A DNA stretch of 25,031 nucleotides from NCBI GenBank assembly GCA_023416655.1, contig JAEZHK010000130.1, positions 1 through 25,031 of the forward strand, in the 5' to 3' direction. Below the pieces are notes generated by a model, which was not told where the DNA came from, made no database searches, and saw nothing but the letters and a program-made list of their open reading frames with translations. The stretch is from Bacillota bacterium (GTDB lineage Bacteria > Bacillota > Clostridia > Christensenellales > Aristaeellaceae). Shown in pieces: positions 1 through 8,367 of this stretch. The position numbers and the translations under genes were made by a program. Positions within the stretch are counted from its first letter, which is position 1, and every line of letters starts with the position of its first letter.

Positions 1-987
1 CTGGAAGCGCCGCTCTACGACGGCGCGTCGCCCATCGCAAAGGCCGGGCCGGCGCTTTCCGCTCCAACGGCCTGCGCAAAGGGGCTGGCCGCGCTCGAGC
101 CGATTCTGGCGCTCTCCAACAACCATATTCTGGACCACGGCCCCGCGGGCCTTGAAAGCACGTTCAAGGCGCTCCGGGGGCAGGGCATCCCCTTTTTCGG
201 CGCGGGCGGGAACCTGGAAGACGCCGCGAAGCCCTTCGTGCTGGAAAAGAACGGCATGAGGATCGGCCTCGTGGCCGTCTGCGAGCGGGAATTTTCGGTC
301 GCCGGGGAATCCTCCCCCGGCGCGAACCCCTTCGACCCGCTGGAGACACCCGACCAAGTCGCACGGCTTAAAAAAGAATGCGATTTCGTCGTCGCGCTCT
401 ACCACGGCGGGATCGAATGTTCCCGTTATCCGTCGCCGGGGCTTCGCAAGACGCTGCGAAAGCTGGCCGAAAAAGGCGCGGATCTTATCGTCTGCCAGCA
501 CACCCACTCGGTGGCCTGTTATGAGGAATACATGGGATCCACCATCGTCTACGGACAGGGAAATCTGCTGTTTGACCGGAAAAATGATGAATATTGGCGC
601 TGCGCGCTGGTGGTTCTCGCAACTTTTTCCGACCGTCTGTCCGTCCAATACCTGCCGGTGGTACACGAAGGCGGCCGGGCGCTGCTCGCGGAAGGCGATG
701 CGGCGAAGGAGATCCTGGAGGGCTTTCACGCCCGATCCCGGGAAATCCTCTCCCCCGGCTTCGTCGAGGAATCGTTCGCCCGCCGCGCCGAGCAAATGTT
801 CCCCCGCGCGATGTTCGCGCTCTCCGGGAACGACCGGCTGCTGACGAAAATCGACCGCAGGCTGGGCGGCTTCTTGACCCGGCGCGCGTTCACACGGCGG
901 CGGCTGATCGACTCGGTCAACCTGATCGAGTGCGAGGCGCTCCGGGAGCAACTGCTGACGGGCCTCAAAGCCCGCCTAAAAACCTGA
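1..987 (+). CDS. CapA family protein (poly-gamma-glutamate synthesis type metallophosphatase), 5' truncated by window
   Basis: The frame is open from base 1 to the TGA at 985-987, so the start lies outside the window. The translation carries CapA/PGA_cap family signatures. ALSNNHILDHG (about residues 37-47 of the visible part) matches the NNH...D.G metal-binding motif. Further on are VALYHGGIE, the QHTH motif (VCQHTHS) and the closing GQGNLLFD block. These are typical of a calcineurin-like phosphoesterase fold. Family members are linked to poly-gamma-glutamate or capsule anchoring, but many are unassigned and the substrate cannot be read from sequence. A C-terminal tail of roughly 110 residues rich in Arg and Glu follows the domain. 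No other capsule genes (capB, capC) lie downstream. The family call is firm; the function is open. Confidence 0.85.
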   Translation: MEAPLYDGASPIAKAGPALSAPTACAKGLAALEPILALSNNHILDHGPAGLESTFKALRGQGIPFFGAGGNLEDAAKPFVLEKNGMRIGLVAVCEREFSVAGESSPGANPFDPLETPDQVARLKKECDFVVALYHGGIECSRYPSPGLRKTLRKLAEKGADLIVCQHTHSVACYEEYMGSTIVYGQGNLLFDRKNDEYWRCALVVLATFSDRLSVQYLPVVHEGGRALLAEGDAAKEILEGFHARSREILSPGFVEESFARRAEQMFPRAMFALSGNDRLLTKIDRRLGGFLTRRAFTRRRLIDSVNLIECEALREQLLTGLKARLKT

Positions 988-995
988 CACCCATT

Positions 996-1222
996 GGAGA
1001 TTGCTAACGGAATCTCCGGGAGGCTTGGAGGGCCGCAGCCCTCCATGTTCGACCATAAGTACCGGCTTTGCCGGTACTTATGGATTCCCCCAAAGGGCGC
1101 GCTTGCCCGCCCGACGGGGAATCATTTCCTTAAGCCCGGATTGCGCCCGGAATTTCCCGCAGGAAATTCAGTAATCCGGCCCCATCTCCGCAATCGCTTA
1201 CGCCTTTGGCGGAAGCGATTGC
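996..1222 (+). repeat. Structured intergenic repeat, family B copy 1 (B1)
   Basis: This is a run of hairpins filling the gap between the CapA-like gene and the FHA gene. Stems are 996-1002/1011-1017, 1027-1033/1038-1044 (GGAGGGC/GCCCTCC), 1054-1066/1070-1082, 1083-1090/1116-1123 (GATTCCCC/GGGGAATC), 1136-1142/1173-1179 enclosing 1150-1157/1162-1169 around a CGCA loop, and 1190-1199/1213-1222. The block from about 1018 to 1165 matches 11591-11737 closely (copy B2). The inner, closing and last stems differ in sequence between copies but remain complementary. The last hairpin ends just before the ribosome binding site of the FHA gene. I see no coding capacity. Function is unknown; it could be a structured RNA, a 3' end or leader element, or a non-autonomous repeat. 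Confidence 0.8.
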
Positions 1223-1240
1223 CTTGAAAGGAGACGCGCC

Positions 1241-2188
1241 TTGAATAGCGATCTCTACGCGCTCATCTCGCTGGCCGCGCGCTACTGGTTTGTGGCGCTG
1301 ATTGTGACGCTCCTGTTTCGGGGCTGGCGGATGACCGTGGCCGACAACCGAAGGGCGAAGCTCCTGCGCGAGTGGATGGGCCAGACCGGCTGCGTCGGGG
1401 AGCTGATCCTGAACCCCGGCTCGAAAAAGCGCGTCAGCTACCCGATCCCCCGGGAGGGTGTGCTGGGCAGCGCCGTCAGCGCGGACGTGCGCATCCGCCA
1501 CCGGGACATGCTGCGCGCCCACGCGCACTTTGAGCTGCGGGAGGGCGGGCTTCTGATGGTGCCGATGGGCCGCGCGGAGCTGAAGGTGGGCGGCGGTTTC
1601 ACCGGGGAAGCGGTCTTTCTCGAGGACGGCGACGTCGTGACCATCGGGAAGCTGCAGCTGATGCTGGTGCTGTTCGACGCGCCAGCCGAAGAAGAGGAAG
1701 AGGATCAGTGGTTTGAGGTGGAGCCCGGCGACCCGGAGGACGGGGAGGCGGACGAGCCCTATGAAAGGCAGCCCGAAGTCGCCTACGCCCGGCCCCTGCC
1801 GGACGAAAGAAGCGCCCGACCGTCAAAGCGCGCCCGGAAGGTCCCGGTGACCCTGGACGGACAGTTCATTGAAACGCCCGCAGATCAGCCCCGGAAAAAA
1901 CCCGCGAGGCGCGTACGTCAGGTCCCGGTGACCCCGGAAGGGCAGTTCGTCGAGACGCCCATGGAACAGCCAAGGCAAAGGCCCTCAAAGCGCGGACAAA
2001 AGCCCGCGGTGCAGTTCGATTTGCCGTTCGACCCAGCGCCCGTTTCAAAGCGCGCCCGCGTGGCCCCGGACGGCGGCGAATGGGCGGACGGCGCGGGGCG
2101 AAACCCCACCGCGAAGCGCGCCAGGCGGATCAAGCCGACGGCACCGAACGATGATTTCAACGAGGATGCGATATGGCGAGACCTGTAG
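1241..2188 (+). CDS. Membrane-anchored FHA-domain protein with basic tandem repeats
   Basis: 315 aa from a TTG start at 1241, chosen because GAAAGGAG lies at 1226-1233. One hydrophobic segment (about residues 10-26) is followed by a basic stretch, then a forkhead-associated domain (about 55-142) with LGSAVSADVRIRHRDML and RAHAHFEL in the positions of the phospho-Thr-binding loops. After an acidic linker come basic repeats with the core VPVTxxGQFxETP (about 193-245) and a degenerate third unit, ending in NDDFNEDAIWRDL. FHA domains bind phosphothreonine. FHA proteins next to FtsW/RodA and a PBP are common in Gram-positives and are thought to tie wall synthesis to Ser/Thr kinase signalling. No kinase or phosphatase is in this window. 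The stop overlaps the next gene by 16 nt, so the two are probably translationally coupled. Confidence 0.85.
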   Translation: MNSDLYALISLAARYWFVALIVTLLFRGWRMTVADNRRAKLLREWMGQTGCVGELILNPGSKKRVSYPIPREGVLGSAVSADVRIRHRDMLRAHAHFELREGGLLMVPMGRAELKVGGGFTGEAVFLEDGDVVTIGKLQLMLVLFDAPAEEEEEDQWFEVEPGDPEDGEADEPYERQPEVAYARPLPDERSARPSKRARKVPVTLDGQFIETPADQPRKKPARRVRQVPVTPEGQFVETPMEQPRQRPSKRGQKPAVQFDLPFDPAPVSKRARVAPDGGEWADGAGRNPTAKRARRIKPTAPNDDFNEDAIWRDL

Positions 2189-3474
2189 AAACAGGCGCGC
2201 TGCGCCGCGCGGTGCTGCGCGCAAATACAAGGCTATTGTTGACCGGCGTGATGCTGTTTCAGTTCACCGCCATGCTTCTGCTTGCCATCCGATCCGATTC
2301 CTTCGACCTGCAGGCGCTCATGTTCGCGGTTTTGATGCCGCTCATCACGTTCGGGGTGGTCAAGCTCTTTTCAAAGCTCTGGCCCATTGACCGCGCGCTG
2401 CTCATCCTGACGCTCCTGCTCTGCTCGATCAGCCTGGTGACGCTCAAGGACATCGCCCGGTCCTCGGTGACCCCGCAGATCCAGGCGGTCTACATGCTGG
2501 CGGGTCTGATGTCCATGGGCATCGGCATAGGCTTTATACGATACCTTCGGTCCTGGGACAAGTGGGTGGTGCCGCTGATGGTCATCACCTTCCTGGCGCT
2601 TGCCGCGCCGCTCGTCATCGGAACCTGGCAGAACGGCGCAAAGAACTGGCTGAAGTTCGGTTCTGGCGACGCGCTCACGGTACAGCCTTCGGAGTTCGGC
2701 AAGCTGTCGGTGATCTTCATCCTTGCCTCCCGGCTTTCCAACCGGCCCCGGTTCCGAAAGATCCTGCCCGCGCTCCTTTTCGTGGCGGCGATGTGCGGCC
2801 TGCTGCTGGCCGAGCGGGACCTGGGCGCGCTGCTATTGTACTTCCTGACCGCGGTAATGATGTTCTACGCGGCCACGTCCAACCTGCCCATCACGCTGGC
2901 GGGGCTGGGCATGGGCGCGGGCGGCGCGGTGGCCGCCTACAACCTGTTCCCCTACGTGGCCAAGCGGATCGAGCTGCTCAAAAACCCCTGGAGCGACCCG
3001 CTGGTCTTCGGCTACCAGATCATCCAGGCGCTGATCGCCATCGGCTCGGGCGGCATGTTCGGCATGGGCCTGGGGTTGGGGTATCCCAGGAACATCCCGC
3101 TCTATCACTCCGACTTCATCTTCGCGGCCATCTGCGAAGACTTCGGGCTGGTGTTCGCGCTGGCAATGCTGGGCATCTACGTACTGCTCCTGATGCGGGG
3201 CGCTTCGGTCGCGATGAACGCGCGCACCAGCTTCCACGCGCTGGTGGCCTTCGGCGTGGTGTCGCTGCTGGCCGTGCAGACGCTGGTGATCGTAGGCGGC
3301 AACATCAAGCTGATCCCGCTGACCGGCGTCACGCTGCCCTTTGTCAGCGCGGGCGGAAGCTCCATCGTCAGCATGATGGGCGCGATGGGCATGCTGCTGG
3401 GCGTATCGTCCCTCAACGCGGGCGACGAGGCCGAGGACCTGAAACGGCTTGAGTGGCGGGAGGGCGGCGTATGA
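2173..3474 (+). CDS. FtsW/RodA/SpoVE family peptidoglycan glycosyltransferase
   Basis: 433 aa, starting at ATG 2173 inside the end of the FHA gene. The protein is almost entirely hydrophobic with about ten predicted membrane segments. It shows SEDS-family signatures: a periplasmic-loop block with QPSEFGK (about residue 176), GSGGMFGMGLGLG (from about 291) and YHSDFIFAAICEDFG (from about 311), and a C-terminal PFVSAGGSS block. SEDS proteins polymerise lipid II into glycan strands at the membrane, in complex with a class B PBP, and such a PBP is the next gene. Whether it serves elongation (RodA), division (FtsW) or sporulation (SpoVE) cannot be decided from sequence alone, so no symbol is given. 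The stop codon overlaps the ATG of the next gene (ATGA, 3471-3474). Confidence 0.93.
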   Translation: MARPVETGALRRAVLRANTRLLLTGVMLFQFTAMLLLAIRSDSFDLQALMFAVLMPLITFGVVKLFSKLWPIDRALLILTLLLCSISLVTLKDIARSSVTPQIQAVYMLAGLMSMGIGIGFIRYLRSWDKWVVPLMVITFLALAAPLVIGTWQNGAKNWLKFGSGDALTVQPSEFGKLSVIFILASRLSNRPRFRKILPALLFVAAMCGLLLAERDLGALLLYFLTAVMMFYAATSNLPITLAGLGMGAGGAVAAYNLFPYVAKRIELLKNPWSDPLVFGYQIIQALIAIGSGGMFGMGLGLGYPRNIPLYHSDFIFAAICEDFGLVFALAMLGIYVLLLMRGASVAMNARTSFHALVAFGVVSLLAVQTLVIVGGNIKLIPLTGVTLPFVSAGGSSIVSMMGAMGMLLGVSSLNAGDEAEDLKRLEWREGGV

Positions 3475-4892
3475 AGCGGATGCGCCGCGCGATCCGGGTG
3501 ATCACCGCGCTCCTCATCGCCTCGTTCCTGGGGCTGGGGGGCTGGCTGGGCTACACGGTGTACTCGCAAGGCTCGCGCTGGACCACCAGCCAGATGAACA
3601 GCCGCCTGAACGTGGCGAAAAAGACCAACGCCATGGGCGACATCACCGACCGCAATGGCCTGCTGCTCGCGACGACGCTGGAGGACAGGACGAGAAAGTA
3701 TAATAGCGACAAATCCATCCGCCGCGCGGTGTCCCAAACGGTGGGCGACGCGATGGGCATGTCGGGAACCGGCGTTGAGACCTTCCAGGCGGGGACGCTC
3801 CTCGGCCTCTCCGGCTCGATCATCGACCGCACCTGGCAGGTGCTCACCGGCTCCCAGGCGAAGGGCGACGACATCCGGCTCACCATTGACGCGGAGCTGT
3901 GCGCCTACATCTCCGAGCAGTTCCCGGACAAGAAGCGGGGCGCGGTGGTGGTCATGAATTATGAGACCGGCGAGATTCTCGCGATGGTCTCCAAGCCCGA
4001 CTACGACCCCGGCGCGCTGTCCACCCGCCAGTCCGGCGCGGACGAGACCGGCTCCGGCTACCTCAACCGCGCGCTGCAGGGCCAGTACCCGCCCGGCTCC
4101 ACCTTCAAGATTGTGACGCTGGCCGCCGCGCTGGACAGTATCCCAGGCATCCTGGACCGCACCTTTGTGTGCGACGGCCTGGAGGAGTTCGGCGCAGGCA
4201 GGGTGACCTGCTACGGCGGCGCGGTGCACGGCAAAATGTCGCTGCTCGAGGCGTTCACCAAGAGCTGCAACATCACATTCGCGTCTCTTGCGGTGGAGAT
4301 GGGCGACGACGCGCTGATCGCCGCCTCCAAGAAGATGGGCTTCAACGTCAACTTCAGCTTCCGGGACCTGGTGCTCTACGAGTCCTCGATCCCGGACGAG
4401 ATCACGAATGTGAGCGATCTGGCCTGGACTGGCGTTGGTCAGGGGAAGCTGCTGGTCACGCCGCTGCACATGGCGATGATCGTAAGCGCCGTCGCCAACG
4501 GCGGCGTGATGCCCAACCCGCAGCTCATCAAGCAGGTGACCGGCGTGGGCAACCTGCCCCGCATCCGCACCGCCAGCGGCGCGTACGGCCGGGTGATGAC
4601 CGATGACATGGCCCGGTTCATCGGCGGCTACATGGCCCGGGTGGTGAAGGACGGCACCGCGAAGAAGGCGGCCGTCAAGGGCTACACCGTCTGCGGCAAG
4701 ACCGGCTCCGCTGAGACCAGCGACGATAAGTCCGTGCCCACCGACGCGTGGTTCGTCGGCTACCTGGATGATCCAAGCCACCCCTACGCCATCGCGGTGG
4801 TGGTTGAAAAGGGCGGCGCGGGCGGCGACACGGCGGCGCCGCTGGCTTCGAAGTTCCTGAAAAAGGCGATCGCCCGGAATATTACCGGATGA
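3471..4892 (+). CDS. Class B penicillin-binding protein (transpeptidase, PbpA/FtsI-like)
   Basis: 473 aa from ATG 3471, chosen for the ATGA overlap with the SEDS gene and the GGGAGGG at 3458-3464. An upstream in-frame GTG (3453) is less likely. An N-terminal membrane anchor (about residues 9-30) is followed by a short non-catalytic region and a transpeptidase domain. The three active-site motifs are visible: S210-T-F-K213, S265-C-N and K410-T-G. It would cross-link glycan strands made by the SEDS partner, on the outer face of the membrane, and be the target of beta-lactams. The N-terminal region lacks a long dimerisation module, so it is closer in size to the PbpA found in FHA-RodA-PbpA clusters than to full FtsI. 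No PASTA domains are seen. It is the last gene of the operon. Confidence 0.93.
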   Translation: MKRMRRAIRVITALLIASFLGLGGWLGYTVYSQGSRWTTSQMNSRLNVAKKTNAMGDITDRNGLLLATTLEDRTRKYNSDKSIRRAVSQTVGDAMGMSGTGVETFQAGTLLGLSGSIIDRTWQVLTGSQAKGDDIRLTIDAELCAYISEQFPDKKRGAVVVMNYETGEILAMVSKPDYDPGALSTRQSGADETGSGYLNRALQGQYPPGSTFKIVTLAAALDSIPGILDRTFVCDGLEEFGAGRVTCYGGAVHGKMSLLEAFTKSCNITFASLAVEMGDDALIAASKKMGFNVNFSFRDLVLYESSIPDEITNVSDLAWTGVGQGKLLVTPLHMAMIVSAVANGGVMPNPQLIKQVTGVGNLPRIRTASGAYGRVMTDDMARFIGGYMARVVKDGTAKKAAVKGYTVCGKTGSAETSDDKSVPTDAWFVGYLDDPSHPYAIAVVVEKGGAGGDTAAPLASKFLKKAIARNITG

Positions 4893-4967
4893 AGGGCCGT
4901 GACGGCGGGAGGCCGAAGCCAAGTTAACAAAAGTTTGATGAATCTTCAATGTTTTCCAATGTAACGC

Positions 4968-4996
4968 TTGTGCGGGAACCGTTTTTGCCGTACAAT
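4968..4996 (+). promoter_or_regulatory. Sigma-A type promoter of uppP
   Basis: TTGTGC (4968-4973), 17 nt, TACAAT (4991-4996), in an AT-richer gap after the PBP gene. A ribosome binding site (AAGGGGG, 5025-5031) and ATG 5039 follow. The -35 matches the consensus only in its first half. Confidence 0.6.
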
Positions 4997-5038
4997 ATCC
5001 GGTGTATGCTTTCTGAAACAATGTAAGGGGGTGCTTGT

Positions 5039-5830
5039 ATGACCATCATGCAGGCGTTCTGGCTGGGGCTGGTTCAAGGTTTGGGCGAGTTTCTGCCCAT
5101 CAGCTCCACGGGGCATCTGGACCTTCTCCAGAAGATCTTCGGCTTCTCGGTTGGCAACTACCTGACGCTGGACATCCTTCTGCATTTCGGTACGCTGGCC
5201 GCGGTGGTCGTTGTCTACTGGAAGCGGCTGTGGAACATGGTCCTGCACCCGGTCAAGAGCGAACTCTGGCTGCTCGTGGTCGCGACAATCCCGGCGGTCA
5301 TCGTGGCGCTGCTCTTCGACATCAATTTCTCCCCCGAAGCGCTGGGTTACGAGTTCCTGATCACCACGCTGATCCTGTGGCTTGCGGACCTGGTGGGCGG
5401 CGTGTCCTTCCAGACCAAGGAAGTCAAGTGGTACAACGCGGTGCTCATGGGCGTCATGCAGGCGCTGGCCATCCTGCCGGGCGTCTCCCGCTCCGGCGCG
5501 ACCATCTCCGGCGGCGTGGCCACGGGCCTTTCCCGGAAGCGCGCGGCGGACTTCGCGTTTTTGATGTCCGTGCCCGCGATCCTGGGCGCGATCGTTCTGG
5601 AACTGGCTAAAAACGGCAAGGACATCTTCAGCGGCGCGATGGTCGAGTCGATGGGCGGCTGGCAGCCGCTCTTGGTCGGCATCTTCACCAGCGCGGTGTT
5701 CGGTTTTCTTGCGATCAAGTTCATGCTGTCCATCGTGCGCCGCGTGCGGCTGACCTGGTTTGGCGTCTATACGGCCCTTCTGGGCATCGCGATCCTGCTG
5801 GACCAGTACGTATTCCGCAAATTCTTCTAA
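5039..5830 (+). CDS. uppP: Undecaprenyl-diphosphatase UppP (BacA)
   Basis: 263 aa, the normal family length. It shows the two UppP signatures: E17-FLPISSTGHLD and PGVSRSGATISGG (from residue 147). These form the active site that removes a phosphate from undecaprenyl diphosphate. About seven or eight membrane segments are apparent. The enzyme recycles the lipid carrier after each round of peptidoglycan export, and overproduction gives bacitracin resistance in other bacteria. It has its own promoter and follows the FHA-SEDS-PBP operon, consistent with a cell-wall neighbourhood. The gene ends in TAA, immediately before repeat copy A1. Confidence 0.96.
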   Translation: MTIMQAFWLGLVQGLGEFLPISSTGHLDLLQKIFGFSVGNYLTLDILLHFGTLAAVVVVYWKRLWNMVLHPVKSELWLLVVATIPAVIVALLFDINFSPEALGYEFLITTLILWLADLVGGVSFQTKEVKWYNAVLMGVMQALAILPGVSRSGATISGGVATGLSRKRAADFAFLMSVPAILGAIVLELAKNGKDIFSGAMVESMGGWQPLLVGIFTSAVFGFLAIKFMLSIVRRVRLTWFGVYTALLGIAILLDQYVFRKFF

Positions 5831-5833
5831 AGG

Positions 5834-6001
5834 GCGTTGAAAATCCGCCGAGCGGCTTTTCAACGCGAGGGAAGAAGCTCTGCGTGCGCTTGAAATTCTC
5901 TGGAATTTCCGGGCTGCGCACTGATCAAAGGTATTGTTTCCACCACCAGTGTGCGCACTGGTTATGGAAACCGATTCCCGGCGCACAGGTCGCCGGGAAC
6001 G
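5834..6001 (+). repeat. Structured intergenic repeat, family A copy 1 (A1)
   Basis: This begins 4 nt after the uppP stop. It has four hairpins. P1 is 5834-5843/5857-5866 with an inner CCGC/GCGG. P2 is 5884-5889/5916-5921 (GTGCGC/GCGCAC) enclosing GAAATTC/GAATTTC. P3 is 5936-5942/5965-5971 enclosing CCAGTG/CACTGG with a TGCG loop. P4 is 5975-5983/5991-5999 (TTCCCGGCG/CGCCGGGAA). Copies lie at 20141-20307 (same strand) and 17016-17183 (opposite strand). P3 and P4 are the best conserved in sequence; P2 changes in sequence but keeps pairing. No ORF fits it. Function unknown. Confidence 0.85.
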
Positions 6002-6031
6002 ATTGAAAGCAGAAACCGGGTGACGATTTGA

Positions 6032-6058
6032 AGCCCCTCCGCGTGGAGGGGCTTTTTG
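6032..6058 (+). terminator. Intrinsic terminator downstream of uppP
   Basis: A 9-bp stem AGCCCCTCC/GGAGGGGCT (6032-6040/6045-6053) with a GCGT loop and a following T-run. It lies between the convergent uppP and thiI genes and best serves plus-strand transcription. Confidence 0.8.
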
Positions 6059-6068
6059 TGGATGTAAT

Positions 6069-7220
6069 TCAGTTTTCCCAGTATTTGACTTCCTCGGTGT
6101 TTGTTATGGCCTCGTCGATGAGCGCCTCGCAGTCGAGGAGCGCCTCCGCCTTCTCGATGTCCTCGAGCTTGGGCTTTGTGGCCGGGTGGCGCGGCGTGAA
6201 CACGGTGCAGCAGTCCTCATAGGGCAGGATCGAAGTTTCGTAGGTGCCGACGCGGGTGGCCATCTGGATGATCTCCAGCTTGTCCAAACCGATCAGCGGC
6301 CTGAATACCGGCATCTCCACCACCCGGTCGGTGACGGCGATGGCCTCCATCGTCTGGCTGGCCACTTGGCCCAGGTTCTCGCCGGTGACCAGCGCCGGGC
6401 AGCCGCGGCGCTTGGCCAGCTTCTCCGCGATGCGCATCATGAAGCGGCGCATGATGAGGGTGCCGAACTCGTCCGGGCATTTCTCATGGATCTCCATCTG
6501 GATTTTCGTGAACGGCACCACGTCCACCGGCATGCCGCCGCCGTATTCGCCCAGGATGGCCGCAAGGTCAATGACCTTCTGCTTGGCGCGCTCGCTGGTG
6601 TAGGGGAAGCTGAAGAAGTGGATGGCCCGAAGCGTCACGCCCCGCCGCATGATCTGGTAGCCGGCCACGGGGCTGTCGATGCCGCCGGAGAGCAAAAGCG
6701 CCGCCCGTCCGCCGGTGCCCAGCGGCATGCCGCCCACGGCCAGCGTCTCGCCCGCGTAGACGTAGGCTTTGTCGCGGATTTCAACGGAAACGCGGTGCTC
6801 GGGTTTGTGCACGTCCACCTTCAGGTTGGGATTCGCGTCCAGCACCCGGCCGCCGAGTTCCCGCGCCATCGCCATCGAATCCGGCTGGAAGCTCTTGTCG
6901 CTGCGCCGGGCCTCGACTTTAAAGGTGCCGGTAAGGGGCTTTGCCACCTCCACCGCCGCCTTCGCGATGGCCTCGAAATCCTTTTCCAGCTCCCAGGCCA
7001 GGCTGACCGAGTACACGCCGAACACTCGGGCGACCTTTTCAGCCGCCGTGCGAATGTCGCTCGCGTCCGCCACGTAAATGCGGCCGTCGCTCAGCCACGC
7101 GCGGCCGCCGAGGGGCCTGACCGCGAATTTGATGTTCTCAACAAGCCTTCTCAAAAAATAAGGGCGGTTCAGGCCCTTCAAGTGAACTTCGCCGTAGCGC
7201 ACGAGCAGTACTTCGCGCAT
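6069..7220 (-). CDS. thiI: tRNA 4-thiouridine synthase ThiI (tRNA sulfurtransferase)
   Basis: 383 aa from ATG at 7218-7220. This start is preferred over an upstream in-frame codon because GGAGG (7227-7231) sits just before it and the protein then begins MREVLLVRYGEVHLKG, the usual ThiI N-terminus. Domains are an N-terminal ferredoxin-like/THUMP region (about 1-165) and a PP-loop ATP pyrophosphatase domain with S178-GGIDSP. It ends without a rhodanese domain, as in many Firmicutes, so sulfur should come directly from a cysteine desulfurase. ThiI adenylates U8 of tRNA and inserts sulfur to give s4U; in some bacteria it also supplies thiazole synthesis. The start lies 1 nt after the stop of the desulfurase gene, so the two are tightly coupled. 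Confidence 0.95.
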   Translation of the reverse strand: MREVLLVRYGEVHLKGLNRPYFLRRLVENIKFAVRPLGGRAWLSDGRIYVADASDIRTAAEKVARVFGVYSVSLAWELEKDFEAIAKAAVEVAKPLTGTFKVEARRSDKSFQPDSMAMARELGGRVLDANPNLKVDVHKPEHRVSVEIRDKAYVYAGETLAVGGMPLGTGGRAALLLSGGIDSPVAGYQIMRRGVTLRAIHFFSFPYTSERAKQKVIDLAAILGEYGGGMPVDVVPFTKIQMEIHEKCPDEFGTLIMRRFMMRIAEKLAKRRGCPALVTGENLGQVASQTMEAIAVTDRVVEMPVFRPLIGLDKLEIIQMATRVGTYETSILPYEDCCTVFTPRHPATKPKLEDIEKAEALLDCEALIDEAITNTEEVKYWEN

Positions 7221-7221
7221 T

Positions 7222-8367
7222 TTATCGCCTCCAGAATTTTGACAGCACCGCGTAGTGCGCAATCGCGCGCGCCGCGGCGTACTCGATCTCTTCCTCCGTC
7301 GTATAGGGGGACAGGCTGAAGCGGATGGCGCACTCGGCCAGCTCCGCTGGGATGCCCATCGAAAGGAGCACCGCGCTGACCTTGCGCTTCTTGGACGAGC
7401 AGGCCGAGCCGGTGGACACGTACACCCCGTCGCCCTCCAGCGCGTGCAGCATCACCTCGCCGCGGACGCCTGGAAAGCCTACGTTCAGGATGTGGGGCGA
7501 ACCCTCCTCAGGCGCGGGGCCGAACACGACCGCCTGCGGCGCGCCCTGCCGGATCCCCGCCCACAGGCGCAGCTTCTTCTCCCGCAAAATCGCAGCCACG
7601 TCTCCCAGCGCGCGCATCTCTTCAATGGCGCGGCGAAGTCCCGCGATGCCCGGCGTGTTCTCCGTGCCGGACCTCAGGCCCTTCTCCTGCCCGCCGCCGT
7701 GCTGACGAGGCTTGAATCGAACTTTCTGCCCCGCCACCAGCGCGCCGATGCCCTTGGGCCCGTGAATCTTGTGGCCGGACAGCGTGTAGAAGTCCACGCC
7801 GCGCATGTCGAAGGGCAGCCTGAGGAAGCCTTGCACGCCGTCCACATGAATCAGCGCCTCGGGCGCGAGCGCGCGCACCCGCCCGATCAGCCTCGGCGCG
7901 TCCAATACCGCGCCCGTTTCATTGTTGACCTGCATGGCGCTGACGAGCGCGGGGCCTTTTTCGAGCGCCGCGTCCAGAGAGCCCCAGTCGATCTGCCCCG
8001 CCCGGTCGACGGGGATGACGTCCACCTCATGCCCGCGGGCACGAAGCTCGTCAAAGGCAGCCAGCACCGACGGGTGCTCCGACGCCGCCACGATAGCGCG
8101 CACCGGGCCGCGCCGGGCGGCGATGGAACCCAGGATGGCGAGGTTGTTGGCCTCTGTGCCGCCGGAGGTAAAGGTCACGCCATCCGGCTGCGCGTTGACT
8201 GAACGTGCGATCAGCTCCCGGCAGGCGCGCATCGCCTTCTCCGTCTCCACCGCCGGGGCATACAGAGAGGACGGATTGAAGTATCCGTCCCGCATCGTTT
8301 GTACCATTGCCCCGGTGACGCCATCGCTTGGCCTCGTAGTGGCGCTGTTGTCGAGGTACGCGGTCAT
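7222..8367 (-). CDS. Cysteine desulfurase (NifS/IscS family), ThiI partner
   Basis: 381 aa. The N-terminus YLDNSATTRP is the classic NifS/IscS opening. The PLP-binding lysine is K200 in SGHKIHGPKGIG and the sulfur-accepting cysteine is C323 in STGSACSSKK. The enzyme takes sulfur from L-cysteine as a persulfide. Its position directly upstream of thiI, with a 1-nt gap, matches the NifZ-ThiI pair of Bacillus and suggests a dedicated role in tRNA thiolation rather than general Fe-S assembly (inference). Its ATG overlaps the stop of the membrane protein gene (8364-8367). No iscU or sufU scaffold gene is nearby. Confidence 0.93.
   Translation of the reverse strand: MTAYLDNSATTRPSDGVTGAMVQTMRDGYFNPSSLYAPAVETEKAMRACRELIARSVNAQPDGVTFTSGGTEANNLAILGSIAARRGPVRAIVAASEHPSVLAAFDELRARGHEVDVIPVDRAGQIDWGSLDAALEKGPALVSAMQVNNETGAVLDAPRLIGRVRALAPEALIHVDGVQGFLRLPFDMRGVDFYTLSGHKIHGPKGIGALVAGQKVRFKPRQHGGGQEKGLRSGTENTPGIAGLRRAIEEMRALGDVAAILREKKLRLWAGIRQGAPQAVVFGPAPEEGSPHILNVGFPGVRGEVMLHALEGDGVYVSTGSACSSKKRKVSAVLLSMGIPAELAECAIRFSLSPYTTEEEIEYAAARAIAHYAVLSKFWRR

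Noticed and set aside
3177..5021. 614-codon open frame on the minus strand across the SEDS and PBP genes
   Set aside because: It is antisense to two well-supported genes, has no family signature and a composition rich in Arg, His and Ala, as expected for a shadow frame in GC-rich DNA.
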